NCBI GenBank assembly: GCA_004193285.1
Contig: SECP01000024.1
Span: forward strand, 52,284 to 116,283
Source of the DNA: Myxococcales bacterium
GTDB lineage: Bacteria > Myxococcota_A > Polyangia > Polyangiales > Polyangiaceae
Direction of reading: 5' to 3'
Length of the DNA: 64,000 nucleotides
Under the pieces are notes generated by a model. It did no database searches, was not told the DNA's origin, and was given only the letters and a program-made list of their open reading frames with translations. Positions 44,623 to 53,143 of this stretch are shown one piece after another. How positions within the stretch are numbered: the stretch's first letter is position 1; every line of letters starts with the position of its first letter. A program made the position numbers and the translations under genes.

Positions 44623-44822
44623 TCCGCATCGGCCATCGCTTCATGACCGGGCAAATCTGCGGCACCACCGGCGAGTACGAGTTCGACGGCTACACGGACA
44701 TGTCTTCGGCGCCGCTTTTGACCAGCGAGGAGAAGCTGCTCGCACTCCAAGCAGGGCGGCCCTTTCCGGCCGCGTCCGCGCTCGCGAAGAAGGCGTACTG
44801 GAAGTTCGTCGGCGCTAGCTGA
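44619..44822 (+). CDS. Small YjzC-like protein
   Basis: 67 residues. FMTGQICGTTGEYEFDGYT at the front and ERPFP-like LQAGRPFPAASA, then KKAYWKFV, follow the YjzC/immune-inhibitor-like pattern (G-x-x-C-P-x-S-G-x-Y, then G-x-x-FPP). The role of that family is unknown. Translationally coupled to the 307-residue protein upstream by ATGA, so the two probably act together. Confidence 0.6.
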   Translation: MIRIGHRFMTGQICGTTGEYEFDGYTDMSSAPLLTSEEKLLALQAGRPFPAASALAKKAYWKFVGAS

Positions 44823-44825
44823 GCG

Positions 44826-45158
44826 CTAGATGCCGCGCACCGCGAGTAGCGCCTGCGCGACCGCGGGCCAATCCAAGGAAGGCAGCGCGTGCGCGGTGTC
44901 TTGCTCGGACCAGAGCGCCGAGACCTTCGTGAGCGCCTCGCTCTTGGTGGCGCCCGATTCGGAAAGCACGATCGCGTCCGAAACGCCGCCTAGCTGCGCA
45001 GACACGTGCCAGCTGCGTTGCCCCGAGCCTGCACTCCGCGAAGAAACGCGAATCTCCAGTCGAGTCCCCGCGCTGTCCAGCTCGTAGACTCGCTCCCCGT
45101 CACTTTGGTACTGCTTGACCACCCGGTAGCCCGAACTGGGCTTGTGCGGCTCTAGCAT
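44826..45158 (-). CDS. Small unrecognised protein
   Basis: 110 residues: KPSSGYRVVKQYQSDGERVYELDS begins a beta-hairpin-like segment; SWHVSAQLGGVSDAIVLSESGATKSEALTKVSALW is a beta-beta-helix, and the end is LDWPAVAQALLAVRGI. No motif. ATG 45158 overlaps the stop of the gene above by seven bases. The longer frame upstream is antiphase to that gene and rejected. Confidence 0.6.
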   Translation of the reverse strand: MLEPHKPSSGYRVVKQYQSDGERVYELDSAGTRLEIRVSSRSAGSGQRSWHVSAQLGGVSDAIVLSESGATKSEALTKVSALWSEQDTAHALPSLDWPAVAQALLAVRGI

Positions 45159-45523
45159 CCAGGCTTTCGGGCTTCTGTCGCTGCGGTAGCCGTGGAAGGG
45201 CGACGCTGCTTGCTCGCCACCTGCCAAGCGCGCCGCGCGTGGTGGTAGGCGGCAGAGGCTGCGGCCGCGAGCTCCGGCGGCGTGAGCGCCGCCCAGCGCC
45301 GAGCGCTGAGCTGCTGCCCGAGCGCGTGCGCAATGCGACCGCGGGCCTCGGGCACGGTACCGGGCCAACCGCCGTCGATACTGCCCCGGCTTTGCAGTGC
45401 CTCCCCGCACACCACTTTGGCCCACTCGGCGCCGATGAGTAAGGGTTGCTCGCGGAGCAGCGCTTCGCGCCTTTCTGCCTCGCCAGCCTCGTCGCGGACT
45501 CGCGGCAAGTTCGAGTCCTTCAT
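45152..45523 (-). CDS. Small unrecognised helical protein
   Basis: 123 residues, helical, Ala/Arg/Glu-rich: AGEAERREALLREQPLLIGAEWAKVVCGEAL, then RGRIAHALGQQLSARRWAALTPPELAAAA, and a basic tail. No recognised family. Overlap with the following gene suggests a two-gene unit; both look cytosolic. Confidence 0.55.
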   Translation of the reverse strand: MKDSNLPRVRDEAGEAERREALLREQPLLIGAEWAKVVCGEALQSRGSIDGGWPGTVPEARGRIAHALGQQLSARRWAALTPPELAAAASAAYHHARRAWQVASKQRRPSTATAATEARKPGC

Positions 45524-45717
45524 CGGGCGGATACTTTGGGATTCATGCGGTCACGCAAGGGCAAGGCACGTGGGGCGCCGCTAGGGGCGTCGCGGGCCAT
45601 CCTGCGCGATGCGCCGTTCCACCAGGAACGCGCGGCAGTGAATCCAGGAAGGGCCGACCCTATCACTGCCGAGCCGAGCGCACAAGGACGGGCGCTCGGC
45701 TCGGCCGCGACCGCGCC

Positions 45718-47496
45718 TTACTTTTCACACACGGCGCGGTAGCTCGACGTGCAAGAGGCGTCACGCCATGGGCCGCCAGCCGTGATGCGCATGCAGTCGC
45801 CCGTGTTGTTCGGCTCGCCGCTCACCCAGCTCGCGTACGCGCCCGCGGGCGCGGAGCCGCTGAGGCCCCCTGACCAGAACGCGGCGCCGCTCGGCCACAC
45901 GAACGTGCCCTCCACCGCGCTGTCCGTACCGCCCAGCCAGTATTCGGTCGTACCCGTGATGGAGCTCAGAAAGCCGTTTTCCGCTGCGGACTCGACTGAC
46001 GCCACGCTCCAGCCGCTGCCCCTCGCTACGCACGCTGCCTTGGCGGCGGTGAAGCTTTGCGCGGTCGTGGTGAGGAAGTAGCAGTGACCGTTCAGCTCGC
46101 TTTCTCCGGCCGCACACGCGCTGGGCGGTGGGGGCGGAGGGCCGTCGAACGAGACCTGCACGGCCGCGCTGGTGGCGGTGCGCGCGGTGAGGGTGAACGA
46201 GACCTTGGCCGCGGCGTCGGTAAAGGTCTTTCCTACTGCGAGCGCGGCGTCCGTGAAGCTCGTGCTCGTGGGGGCGTTGTCGATGAGCTTGGTTTGCAGC
46301 ACGCCGCGCGCTGGCACCGTGATACGGCGGATGAGCACGCCGCTGACGACGGGGTCGGTGGCTCGGAAGCTATCGAAGCCGAACGGCTGCCGGTACTCCA
46401 CGTAGTAGACGTCCGACGTGCCCGCGATGGGGAAGCGCAGTACCTGAACGCCAGCCGCCTTTTGCTCCAGCGGCGCCAACTCGAAGTTACCTGCCGCCGA
46501 GACGGTTTGCACGTTGGCGGCCTCCAGGAAGCCGAGCTTTTCCTTGTGATAACCGCTCAAATGGCGGTAGCCGCTGCCCATGACGTCGAACGGGTCCCCA
46601 TACTCGTTGGCGGTGCAGGTGCCGCCGAGCGGAACCGCAGCGCCGCCCTCGATGCAGCGATACGAGCTGGCGTGATGAACGCCGAAATTGTGCCCGAGCT
46701 CGTGCGCGATCGTCTGCGAGCCGCTCGCGTTGATCCAGTTGTACTTGCCCGGCAGCTGCCCCACGCCGGAAAATTGGCACGACGACGTTTTGGGAAAGTA
46801 GTGCACGACGTAGTCGTAGTTGCCGAAGTTGACGCCGGCGGCTTGCGCCTTGGCGCGGGCGGCGGTGCCCCAATCCGAGTACGCGCAGTCCGCGCCTGAG
46901 GATGCGTCGATCGTGTACCAGCCGAACACGTCACCGGCGGCGTCGGCGGCTCCTACGAGCGAGCGCACACCATAGGAGACTTCCTTGTAGTACGCGTTAC
47001 TGGAGGAAGCGCCGGTGAACACCAGCTCCTTGGCCCGTGCCGCGTCGATGGGTTGCGTCGTGTCGTTCGCAAAGTTGAACAAGACCACCGCGACGCGCTT
47101 CGGGCTCGGCGCGAGGAGCGGCGCTTGCTGAGTGCCCACCCCCTCCTCCGCCGCAGGCCCCGCGAGCTCCATGGAAGCGGCATCGAAGGCGCCTTCGCTC
47201 TGCTCGCCGCGCACGATTACCCTCGAATTTGGCTCGAAATTGGGCTGGGCGGGCAGGGCCAGCTGCAGCCAACGGCCTCCCTCCAGCTCCAAGAAATAGT
47301 CGAAGCGCGAGGAGCCGCGCTCGGGGTCCGAAATGACGACGCGCCTGAGCGTGCCTTGCAGGCTCTCACCCTCCGCGTCTTTGTCTGCCTGCGCGTCGGG
47401 AGCGTCCGCGACGCTCGAGCAACCACTGAGGCAGGCCACGGAGCAGGCGGCGGCGAGGACGAGGGGGGACCAACGAACGAAACGAGCTTGATGCAT
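45718..47496 (-). CDS. Secreted M11-type (gametolysin-like) metalloprotease with C-type lectin domain
   Basis: 592 residues. Lipoprotein signal with lipobox ACLSGC (Cys about 26). Zinc site HELGHNFGVHH and Met-turn FDVMGSG put it in the metzincins; KRVAVVLFNFAND and the layout fit peptidase M11. After a poly-Pro linker, the last 130 residues are a C-type lectin fold: LNGHCYFLTTTAQSFTAAKAACVARG, YWLGGTDS, WVSGEPNN and YRAVCEK. A surface protease aimed at glycosylated targets is likely, fitting predatory life. CAGGAG before the ATG. Confidence 0.9.
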   Translation of the reverse strand: MHQARFVRWSPLVLAAACSVACLSGCSSVADAPDAQADKDAEGESLQGTLRRVVISDPERGSSRFDYFLELEGGRWLQLALPAQPNFEPNSRVIVRGEQSEGAFDAASMELAGPAAEEGVGTQQAPLLAPSPKRVAVVLFNFANDTTQPIDAARAKELVFTGASSSNAYYKEVSYGVRSLVGAADAAGDVFGWYTIDASSGADCAYSDWGTAARAKAQAAGVNFGNYDYVVHYFPKTSSCQFSGVGQLPGKYNWINASGSQTIAHELGHNFGVHHASSYRCIEGGAAVPLGGTCTANEYGDPFDVMGSGYRHLSGYHKEKLGFLEAANVQTVSAAGNFELAPLEQKAAGVQVLRFPIAGTSDVYYVEYRQPFGFDSFRATDPVVSGVLIRRITVPARGVLQTKLIDNAPTSTSFTDAALAVGKTFTDAAAKVSFTLTARTATSAAVQVSFDGPPPPPPSACAAGESELNGHCYFLTTTAQSFTAAKAACVARGSGWSVASVESAAENGFLSSITGTTEYWLGGTDSAVEGTFVWPSGAAFWSGGLSGSAPAGAYASWVSGEPNNTGDCMRITAGGPWRDASCTSSYRAVCEK

Positions 47497-47764
47497 GAAT
47501 ACTCCTGAGTGGCGCCACCTGCTCTCCCGGCGCGGTGACTACTGAGAACGATTGACGCGCGAACGAACGCAACGTTCGGCCGCCCCCGCCCGAAGTGAGT
47601 AGCACGCGCTAGTGCGTCGCACCAAGCGCGAGCAGAGCTCGTCCGCGTTTTACGTGCTCACCGAAAACTTCGCGCGCGGTGTGGCAACCGTGAGCGGTGC
47701 ATCTAATTGAGAATCTGGAGCACGCCTGAGCCGTGGGCTCACGCTCGATGCACTAACCCTCTTC

Positions 47765-49195
47765 ATGATGCGGAGCAGTGCGCGCGCGGCGCGAAGGTGT
47801 CGGGTGCTGATCGGGAGCGTTTGTGCGGTTTTTCAGCTTGTTTCAGCTGCTGCGTATGCCGGTCATGCGCCGCTCGTGCCGGAGCCGCGCACGCTGCTCC
47901 TACGTGAAGACGATCCTCTGCACGTCGTGGTCGGCGCGCGTCGTGGAGGCTATTTCGTGACGCGGGATGGAGGTGCGACATGGAGCTGGATGTGCGAGGC
48001 CGGCGTCGGTTACGACGACGAAGAGGTCTATCCCGGCGCGCTGCTGCGGGGCGGTACGCTCGTCGTGTCGACCGGCTTCGGTGGGGTGGCGACATCGATG
48101 GACGGATGTGGATTCGTGCCTTGGCTGCCGAACGAGGCGCCCTTCGTGGCGGACGTGCGAGCATTGCCGACCGGCCCTGGCGTCGTCGCGCTGGAGGCAC
48201 GCAGCGTGGGGGAGGCGTTCGTCAACCAACTCTGGCATTCGGCGGACGGTTTCAACTGGCGCGAGCTGGGGTTGCCTCTGCCTGTCGAAGAGCCCGCCAC
48301 CAGCTTCGCTATCTCGAACGAAGGTGCGCTGTTCGTCGGCATTTCCGGCGCGAACGGCGCGGCCCTCCTGCGCTCGGCGGATTCGGGTGAGACGTGGGAG
48401 CAGTCCCTGCTCACGAGCGAGCTGGGAGTGTCGCCGCGCGTCGTGGGGGCGTACGGAGCCGCGGAGCAGGCGCGCGTCTTCCTGGTCGCGGACGCCGCCC
48501 AGGCCGAAGGTATCAGCACCGGTGGAGACCGCGCGCTCCTGTCTACGGACGGCGGCCGAACCTTCTCCACGTTGCTGCAAGCGGAGGGAGATCTATCCTC
48601 GTGGGCGCTGTCGAGCGACGGTGAGCGTCTCGCGGTCGGCGGGCACGCGGATGGCATCTTCGTGTTACGAGGCGCACGAACGGTCGCGGCGGGAGCCACG
48701 ATGACGAAAGCGTGGGACCACTCCGTGCACGCGCTCGCTTGGAGCGCGGACGGGAGGCTTTACGCTGCTGGTCACGAAGTGGTCGACGGCTTCTCGGTCG
48801 GCGTTTCGGAGGACGACGGTCGCTCATTTCAATCCGTCTTCGCGCTTTGTCAGGTTCAAGGGCCGCTCGCTTGCGCCGACGACACGAGCGTGGGCGCACA
48901 ATGCTCCAGCAGCGGGGAGACGGGGTGGGACGTGCGCAAAGAGGTCGCTGACCCAGCCGCCTGCGCGCCGGCGCCGGAGCCCAGCGCGGAGCCGGGAAAG
49001 TCACAGTCTCCGAACCCGCAAGAGGGGGCACTAGAGCCAGCAGGCGGCGCGACCGCAACCCCGCGCTCGGAGGCGTCGTGCGGCTTGGCGCCGGCAGCCG
49101 CGAAGGGCGGCCTGACGGTTTGGCTGCTCGCGGCGATGCTCGCGCTGGTCGGAAGAAGGCAGCGCGACGCACGCAGAGTCGAAATCCGGACCTAG
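47765..49195 (+). CDS. Exported BNR/Asp-box propeller protein with MYXO-CTERM-like tail
   Basis: 476 residues. Signal peptide (VLIGSVCAVFQLVSAAAYA). Asp-box turns recur: TRDGGATWSW, SADSGETWEQ, STDGGRTFST and SEDDGRSFQS, the mark of sialidase/VPS10-type propellers. There is no arginine triad for sialidase, so probably a binding scaffold. After a Pro/Glu/Ser linker the end is SCGLAPAAAKGG, a hydrophobic helix and GRRQRDARR, the MYXO-CTERM pattern. Transcribed alone. Confidence 0.82.
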   Translation: MMRSSARAARRCRVLIGSVCAVFQLVSAAAYAGHAPLVPEPRTLLLREDDPLHVVVGARRGGYFVTRDGGATWSWMCEAGVGYDDEEVYPGALLRGGTLVVSTGFGGVATSMDGCGFVPWLPNEAPFVADVRALPTGPGVVALEARSVGEAFVNQLWHSADGFNWRELGLPLPVEEPATSFAISNEGALFVGISGANGAALLRSADSGETWEQSLLTSELGVSPRVVGAYGAAEQARVFLVADAAQAEGISTGGDRALLSTDGGRTFSTLLQAEGDLSSWALSSDGERLAVGGHADGIFVLRGARTVAAGATMTKAWDHSVHALAWSADGRLYAAGHEVVDGFSVGVSEDDGRSFQSVFALCQVQGPLACADDTSVGAQCSSSGETGWDVRKEVADPAACAPAPEPSAEPGKSQSPNPQEGALEPAGGATATPRSEASCGLAPAAAKGGLTVWLLAAMLALVGRRQRDARRVEIRT

Positions 49196-49222
49196 CACCG
49201 GCCGCAGCGCGGTCGCCGGGCT

Positions 49223-49930
49223 TCACTGCCTCGTGAACACCTCTTCGACGTCGTCACTCACGCTGACGAGCGAGAGCGTCGCCCCGCTCGCCGTGTACGG
49301 CTTGCTGAGCGTGCCGGCATTCGGGCATTCGGCGCTCAGCTTGAGCACGATGGTCGTCGCCGCGAAGGTGCCCGTCTCACGAAATCCGCCACTCCGCACG
49401 AGCTCGTAGCGCCCACCGGTCAGCCGCAGCACAGCCGAGCGCGGCTCGCTCTCGGCCTTCGCCGGTGGATACACGTTGCGCGCGGTGAGCGCGTACGTTC
49501 CGTCTACCACCGTACCGCCTTGGGGAGCCGGCAGCTCACCGCTGCGCTGCGTATCCACCACCGGCGCTGCGCCGTTGACCAGCTCGCCGCAATCGTTATC
49601 CGCGCTGGTTCCACCGCTGCCGCTTGCGCCTGCGGCTCCTCCTTGAGCGCTGCCGCCCGAGGGCTGTCCTCCGGCCACGCTGCCGCCCGAGCCCGCGCTC
49701 GAGCCAGCTGCGCTCGCGCCCGCTCCGCTCGTTCCGGGACCGCCGCCAGACCCCGCTGCATCTACCGAGCCACCGACGGCTCCTGCGCCGCTCGCGCCCG
49801 CGCTGCTCGCCATCGCGCCGCTCGAGCCCCCACGGCTCTCCGACGTGCCAGGGTCCCCGGGTGAGTCACACGCGGCGCCGAGCAGTACCGCGCTCAGCGC
49901 CAGGCGGGCCGCTGTCCTTCGTTCGTGCAT
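49223..49930 (-). CDS. Ser/Gly/Ala-rich lipoprotein with small C-terminal beta domain
   Basis: 235 residues. Lipobox LLGAAC at about 21. Residues 25-115 are a Ser/Gly/Ala linker of low complexity, frequent in Polyangiales lipoproteins. The last 120 residues (DCGELVNGAAPVVDTQ, GTVVDGTYALTARNVYPP, RYELVRSGGFRETGTFAATTIVLKL) form an eight-strand-like, lipocalin-sized unit. ATG 49930 has GAGGAG upstream. Function unknown. Confidence 0.75.
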   Translation of the reverse strand: MHERRTAARLALSAVLLGAACDSPGDPGTSESRGGSSGAMASSAGASGAGAVGGSVDAAGSGGGPGTSGAGASAAGSSAGSGGSVAGGQPSGGSAQGGAAGASGSGGTSADNDCGELVNGAAPVVDTQRSGELPAPQGGTVVDGTYALTARNVYPPAKAESEPRSAVLRLTGGRYELVRSGGFRETGTFAATTIVLKLSAECPNAGTLSKPYTASGATLSLVSVSDDVEEVFTRQ

Positions 49931-50025
49931 GAAAGCGCTCCTCGATCGTTCGTACCATGGAAGGCCAAACCGGCGCTCGTGCTGGTCGCACGAACGCCGG
50001 CTGGGCAAAAGCCGCACCGTGCGAA

Positions 50026-51864
50026 TTACGGCAGCGGCGCGGGGTTGTCGCACGCGACCGCGCGCGGTAGCGCGGAGCGCGCCGCGAAGCTCGACTGCCA
50101 GCGATAGATGAGGTTAGCCCAATCGTCGAAGTCGGTCAGGGTGGACTCGAACGCGTCGAAGTTGACGTCCGCGTGAATGGTCCCGGCGTCGATGCTGCCG
50201 TTGCCGTTGAAGTCCCACGGCACGTTGTCGCAGATGCCGAGCGACTCGCGGATCGCGGTCTCGTCCAGCGTGTTGCGGCGGTTCCTCGAGTAATCCAGCA
50301 GGCCGTCGCCGGGCGGCGTGCAGTTCGTGTCTACCCCCGGAAACTGATAGGCGTAGTTCATGACGGAGTTGTAGTTCGGCTTGTAGTTGACGCTGTCGCT
50401 TCCGCCGTGCTGCAGGCCCAGATTGTGTCCGAGCTCGTGCATGATGGTATTGGCTACGTTCTGGTCCGAGTTGGCGCAGTACAAGGAGACGATCAGGTCA
50501 TCGCCGACGATCTCCGCGTAGCCGGAGCTGGCGCTGCTCGTGTCGTAGCGGTGCGGCAGGAGCACGTAGTGAAAGTAGCCAGCCCGCGCCGGGGCGAGGT
50601 TGGCGCTCTTGTAGTTTTGAAACTCGGCGTCGAAGACCGCGCCGGCCAGCACGCCGTCGGCGTCGGCCACGAGGTTGCCGCCCGTGAACGCGCCGCCCTG
50701 CCCATAGTCTTGAATCAAGGCGATGCCGGAGGTGCCGTCCGGGTTGGACACCGGCGCATTCGCGAACGCGGCTTTCACCATCGCGATCGCAGCGGGGGTG
50801 GGGCGGTGATTGTGCGCGCCGCATTCGAGGGACTCGGCGAACCAGTCGTACTCGAGGAGCACGTTCTTCTTCACCGGGCTCGCGCCGAGCGCGGGCAGGT
50901 TCAATCCGCCGGTGGTTCCGAGCACCTCGTCGCCGTCGCCAATGCCGTCTCCGTCCGTGTCCGCGACGTTCGGGTTCGTGCCGGTGTTGCTCGCGCTCAC
51001 GAAGGTGCCGGTGTTGGTCTCCACGCTATCCGGCAGACGATCGCCGTCCGCGTCGTTCCCGGTCGGGGGCGTCGTGGTGCTCAGGCTGAAGTTCACCGCC
51101 GCGTCGAAGAGGGACCAACCGGCGCTGGTGAACTTCGTGGCGCTGGTGTCGCCGGCGAAGAAGCCCACCCGGCGCGCGGGAGCTACGAGCCCGGGCATGG
51201 CCGCGCCTGCCTCGTAACCGAACACGGCGATGCGCGTGCTGTCGGTCGTGAGCGCCGCGACTCGCGCCGCATTGGCGTTCGGCTTGCCCCAGCTGAAGGT
51301 GCTGGTCAGGCTCGCGTTGTTCGGCTCGTTGAACACCAGCTGAGTGCCGGCGAGGCCGGCCGCTAGCGGATGACCGGCGGTGACCACGAGGCTCTTCTGT
51401 CCGGACTGGGTCCCGAAGTTGCCGGAGCTCGTGGGGGTCATTCCCAGGTCGTCGTAGAGCTCGCTCTCCCACGTCAGCACCGGTACCGCGACCGTGCGAA
51501 ACTTCGTGTTCACGGATGACGGGGTCACCGTCGACGAAATGACTACGAGGACTTTGCCGTTGGCGTCGGCGCTCGTGGCGGCGCTCGCGGACTTCACGGT
51601 CACCTGCAAGCCCAACGTTTCCAGCCGATTCCGGAGCTGATTGTCCGCGCTACTCAGCGTCGTATTGCTGGCGACGAAGAGCGCGGTGCCGGAGAGCAGC
51701 GCGGCCTGACTCTCACCCGCCTGCTCTTCGAATTCGCCCGGACTTTGGCTGCAGGCGAGCACTGCGCCCGCGCCACCGAGCGCGAGTAGCTGGCGCCAAG
51801 TGGAGCCAGCCTTTCGGTTTCGAGATGGAGAAAAACCTACCCGACTACCAATGATGGATCCCAT
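50026..51864 (-). CDS. Exported metzincin protease with thrombospondin type-3-like calcium repeats
   Basis: 612 residues. A lipobox-like VLAC sits at about 38 after a long basic leader. Residues 55-265 are an unrecognised alpha/beta region. Then come calcium loops DADGDRLPDSVE and DTDGDGIGDGDE (type-3 repeats), and the protease: HELGHNLGLQHGG (zinc) and VMNYAYQFPG (Met-turn). The C-terminus has another EF-like loop (DFNGNGSIDAG). Catalytic residues are intact. The two proteases here (see 45718) differ greatly in sequence. Confidence 0.88.
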   Translation of the reverse strand: MGSIIGSRVGFSPSRNRKAGSTWRQLLALGGAGAVLACSQSPGEFEEQAGESQAALLSGTALFVASNTTLSSADNQLRNRLETLGLQVTVKSASAATSADANGKVLVVISSTVTPSSVNTKFRTVAVPVLTWESELYDDLGMTPTSSGNFGTQSGQKSLVVTAGHPLAAGLAGTQLVFNEPNNASLTSTFSWGKPNANAARVAALTTDSTRIAVFGYEAGAAMPGLVAPARRVGFFAGDTSATKFTSAGWSLFDAAVNFSLSTTTPPTGNDADGDRLPDSVETNTGTFVSASNTGTNPNVADTDGDGIGDGDEVLGTTGGLNLPALGASPVKKNVLLEYDWFAESLECGAHNHRPTPAAIAMVKAAFANAPVSNPDGTSGIALIQDYGQGGAFTGGNLVADADGVLAGAVFDAEFQNYKSANLAPARAGYFHYVLLPHRYDTSSASSGYAEIVGDDLIVSLYCANSDQNVANTIMHELGHNLGLQHGGSDSVNYKPNYNSVMNYAYQFPGVDTNCTPPGDGLLDYSRNRRNTLDETAIRESLGICDNVPWDFNGNGSIDAGTIHADVNFDAFESTLTDFDDWANLIYRWQSSFAARSALPRAVACDNPAPLP

Positions 51865-52064
51865 TACCCATCAGAGTCGCCATCCCACGGTAATCTTCGG
51901 TCGACACCGAAAAACAACGTGAGCTCGAGCCGACACCGGCTTGGAGCCGCGACGTAGGTGCGGCATCGAAACCGGGAGTCGACACGATGGCCTTCTGCGA
52001 GTGGAGCTGCGAATCGGCAGCCCCCGTACCCCACTAGAGGAGCGGGGGGCGCGCGCCTACCTCG

Positions 52065-52967
52065 TCAGCCGGGCTCGATGTCCACGATGCAGACATCGAA
52101 AGCCTTGGCAGCGCCACCGGTCGCGCCGGGCACGACGATCTGAATCGATTCGACCGGTGTGCTCCCGTAAACCATGCCCTCAGTGCCCCAGCAGTCCGTG
52201 GCGAAGCTGCCCGGCGCGATCGTCGTCGTGCCGGTGGCCACGTCCGCAGCCGTGAGGGTGTAGCAGTAAGCGAGGTCCTTGGACACCGACAGCTGCACCC
52301 GCATGCCCGCCGCCAACCCCGTAGACGTTAGTTTGATCGGAGTCGTGATAGCGACTTTGGTCGCGGTCATGGAGCCCATGGCTTGGCCGATGTTCCAGCC
52401 CAAGCCGGCGCCCGATGTGTCCGCAGCCGGCACGCTGCCGGAGGCGCACATCTTCGCTCCCGCGAAGCAGCTGGTGCCGGTGCCGGGTGTCACGATGGCG
52501 GCGCCATAGACGAAGGTGAAGCCGTACCCGCTCCACGTGCCCGTCGTCGATTTGCCGAAACCGCCGGTGAAGATGAGGCTGTCCTTCGCGAGGGTGCCCG
52601 TGTAGGGCGGGCAGGTGCCGGCGCCGGTGCCGCCCGTGGTCGCTGCCGTGCCGCCCGTGGTTGCCGCCGTGCCGCTGGTGCCGGTGGGGGTGGTGCCGCC
52701 GACGCTGCTCGTGCCGCCAGTGCCAGTGGGGGTGGTGCCGGCCGTGCCGGTACCAGTGCCGCCCGTGACCGGGGGCTTGCCGGCAGTGCCAGCGCTCGCG
52801 CCGCCCACGTTCGCGGCGCCGCCCGGGATCACTCCGCTACCGCCGCTGGGACTGCGGGGGCCGTCATCGTCAGGCTCTTCGGCGGCCGCGCACGCATACG
52901 AGAGCGCGAGCGTGAGCAGGACTAATTTTGCGGGACCCACCTGAAGAGAACGAACGAGCGCGGCCAT
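52065..52967 (-). CDS. Exported Thr/Gly-rich protein with beta-sandwich-like end
   Basis: 300 residues. Signal peptide with a Cys at about 26 (LALSYACAAAE), perhaps a lipoprotein. Residues 40-115 repeat GGT/TGT units encoded by imperfect tandem repeats. The C-terminal part (PYTGTLAKDSLIFTGGFGKS, GYGFTFVYG, IGQAMGSMTATKVAITTPIKLTSTGLAAGMRVQLSV) resembles a carbohydrate-binding jelly roll, but no family is certain. Confidence 0.7.
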   Translation of the reverse strand: MAALVRSLQVGPAKLVLLTLALSYACAAAEEPDDDGPRSPSGGSGVIPGGAANVGGASAGTAGKPPVTGGTGTGTAGTTPTGTGGTSSVGGTTPTGTSGTAATTGGTAATTGGTGAGTCPPYTGTLAKDSLIFTGGFGKSTTGTWSGYGFTFVYGAAIVTPGTGTSCFAGAKMCASGSVPAADTSGAGLGWNIGQAMGSMTATKVAITTPIKLTSTGLAAGMRVQLSVSKDLAYCYTLTAADVATGTTTIAPGSFATDCWGTEGMVYGSTPVESIQIVVPGATGGAAKAFDVCIVDIEPG

Positions 52968-53143
52968 CGGCGGGCATTGTGACAGGTGCGGAGTCGATGC
53001 ACCGCAAAGAGTTTCAAAAATGTGTGACTGGTTCCAGGTTGGTTAGGCACCTTGCGAGCGCGTGCGCGGTGAGGTTGTCAATTTCTCGTGCAAGTGTGGC
53101 GCGGCGCAACCCTCGGGGCTGCGCCGCGCTTGCGGGTCTAGCG

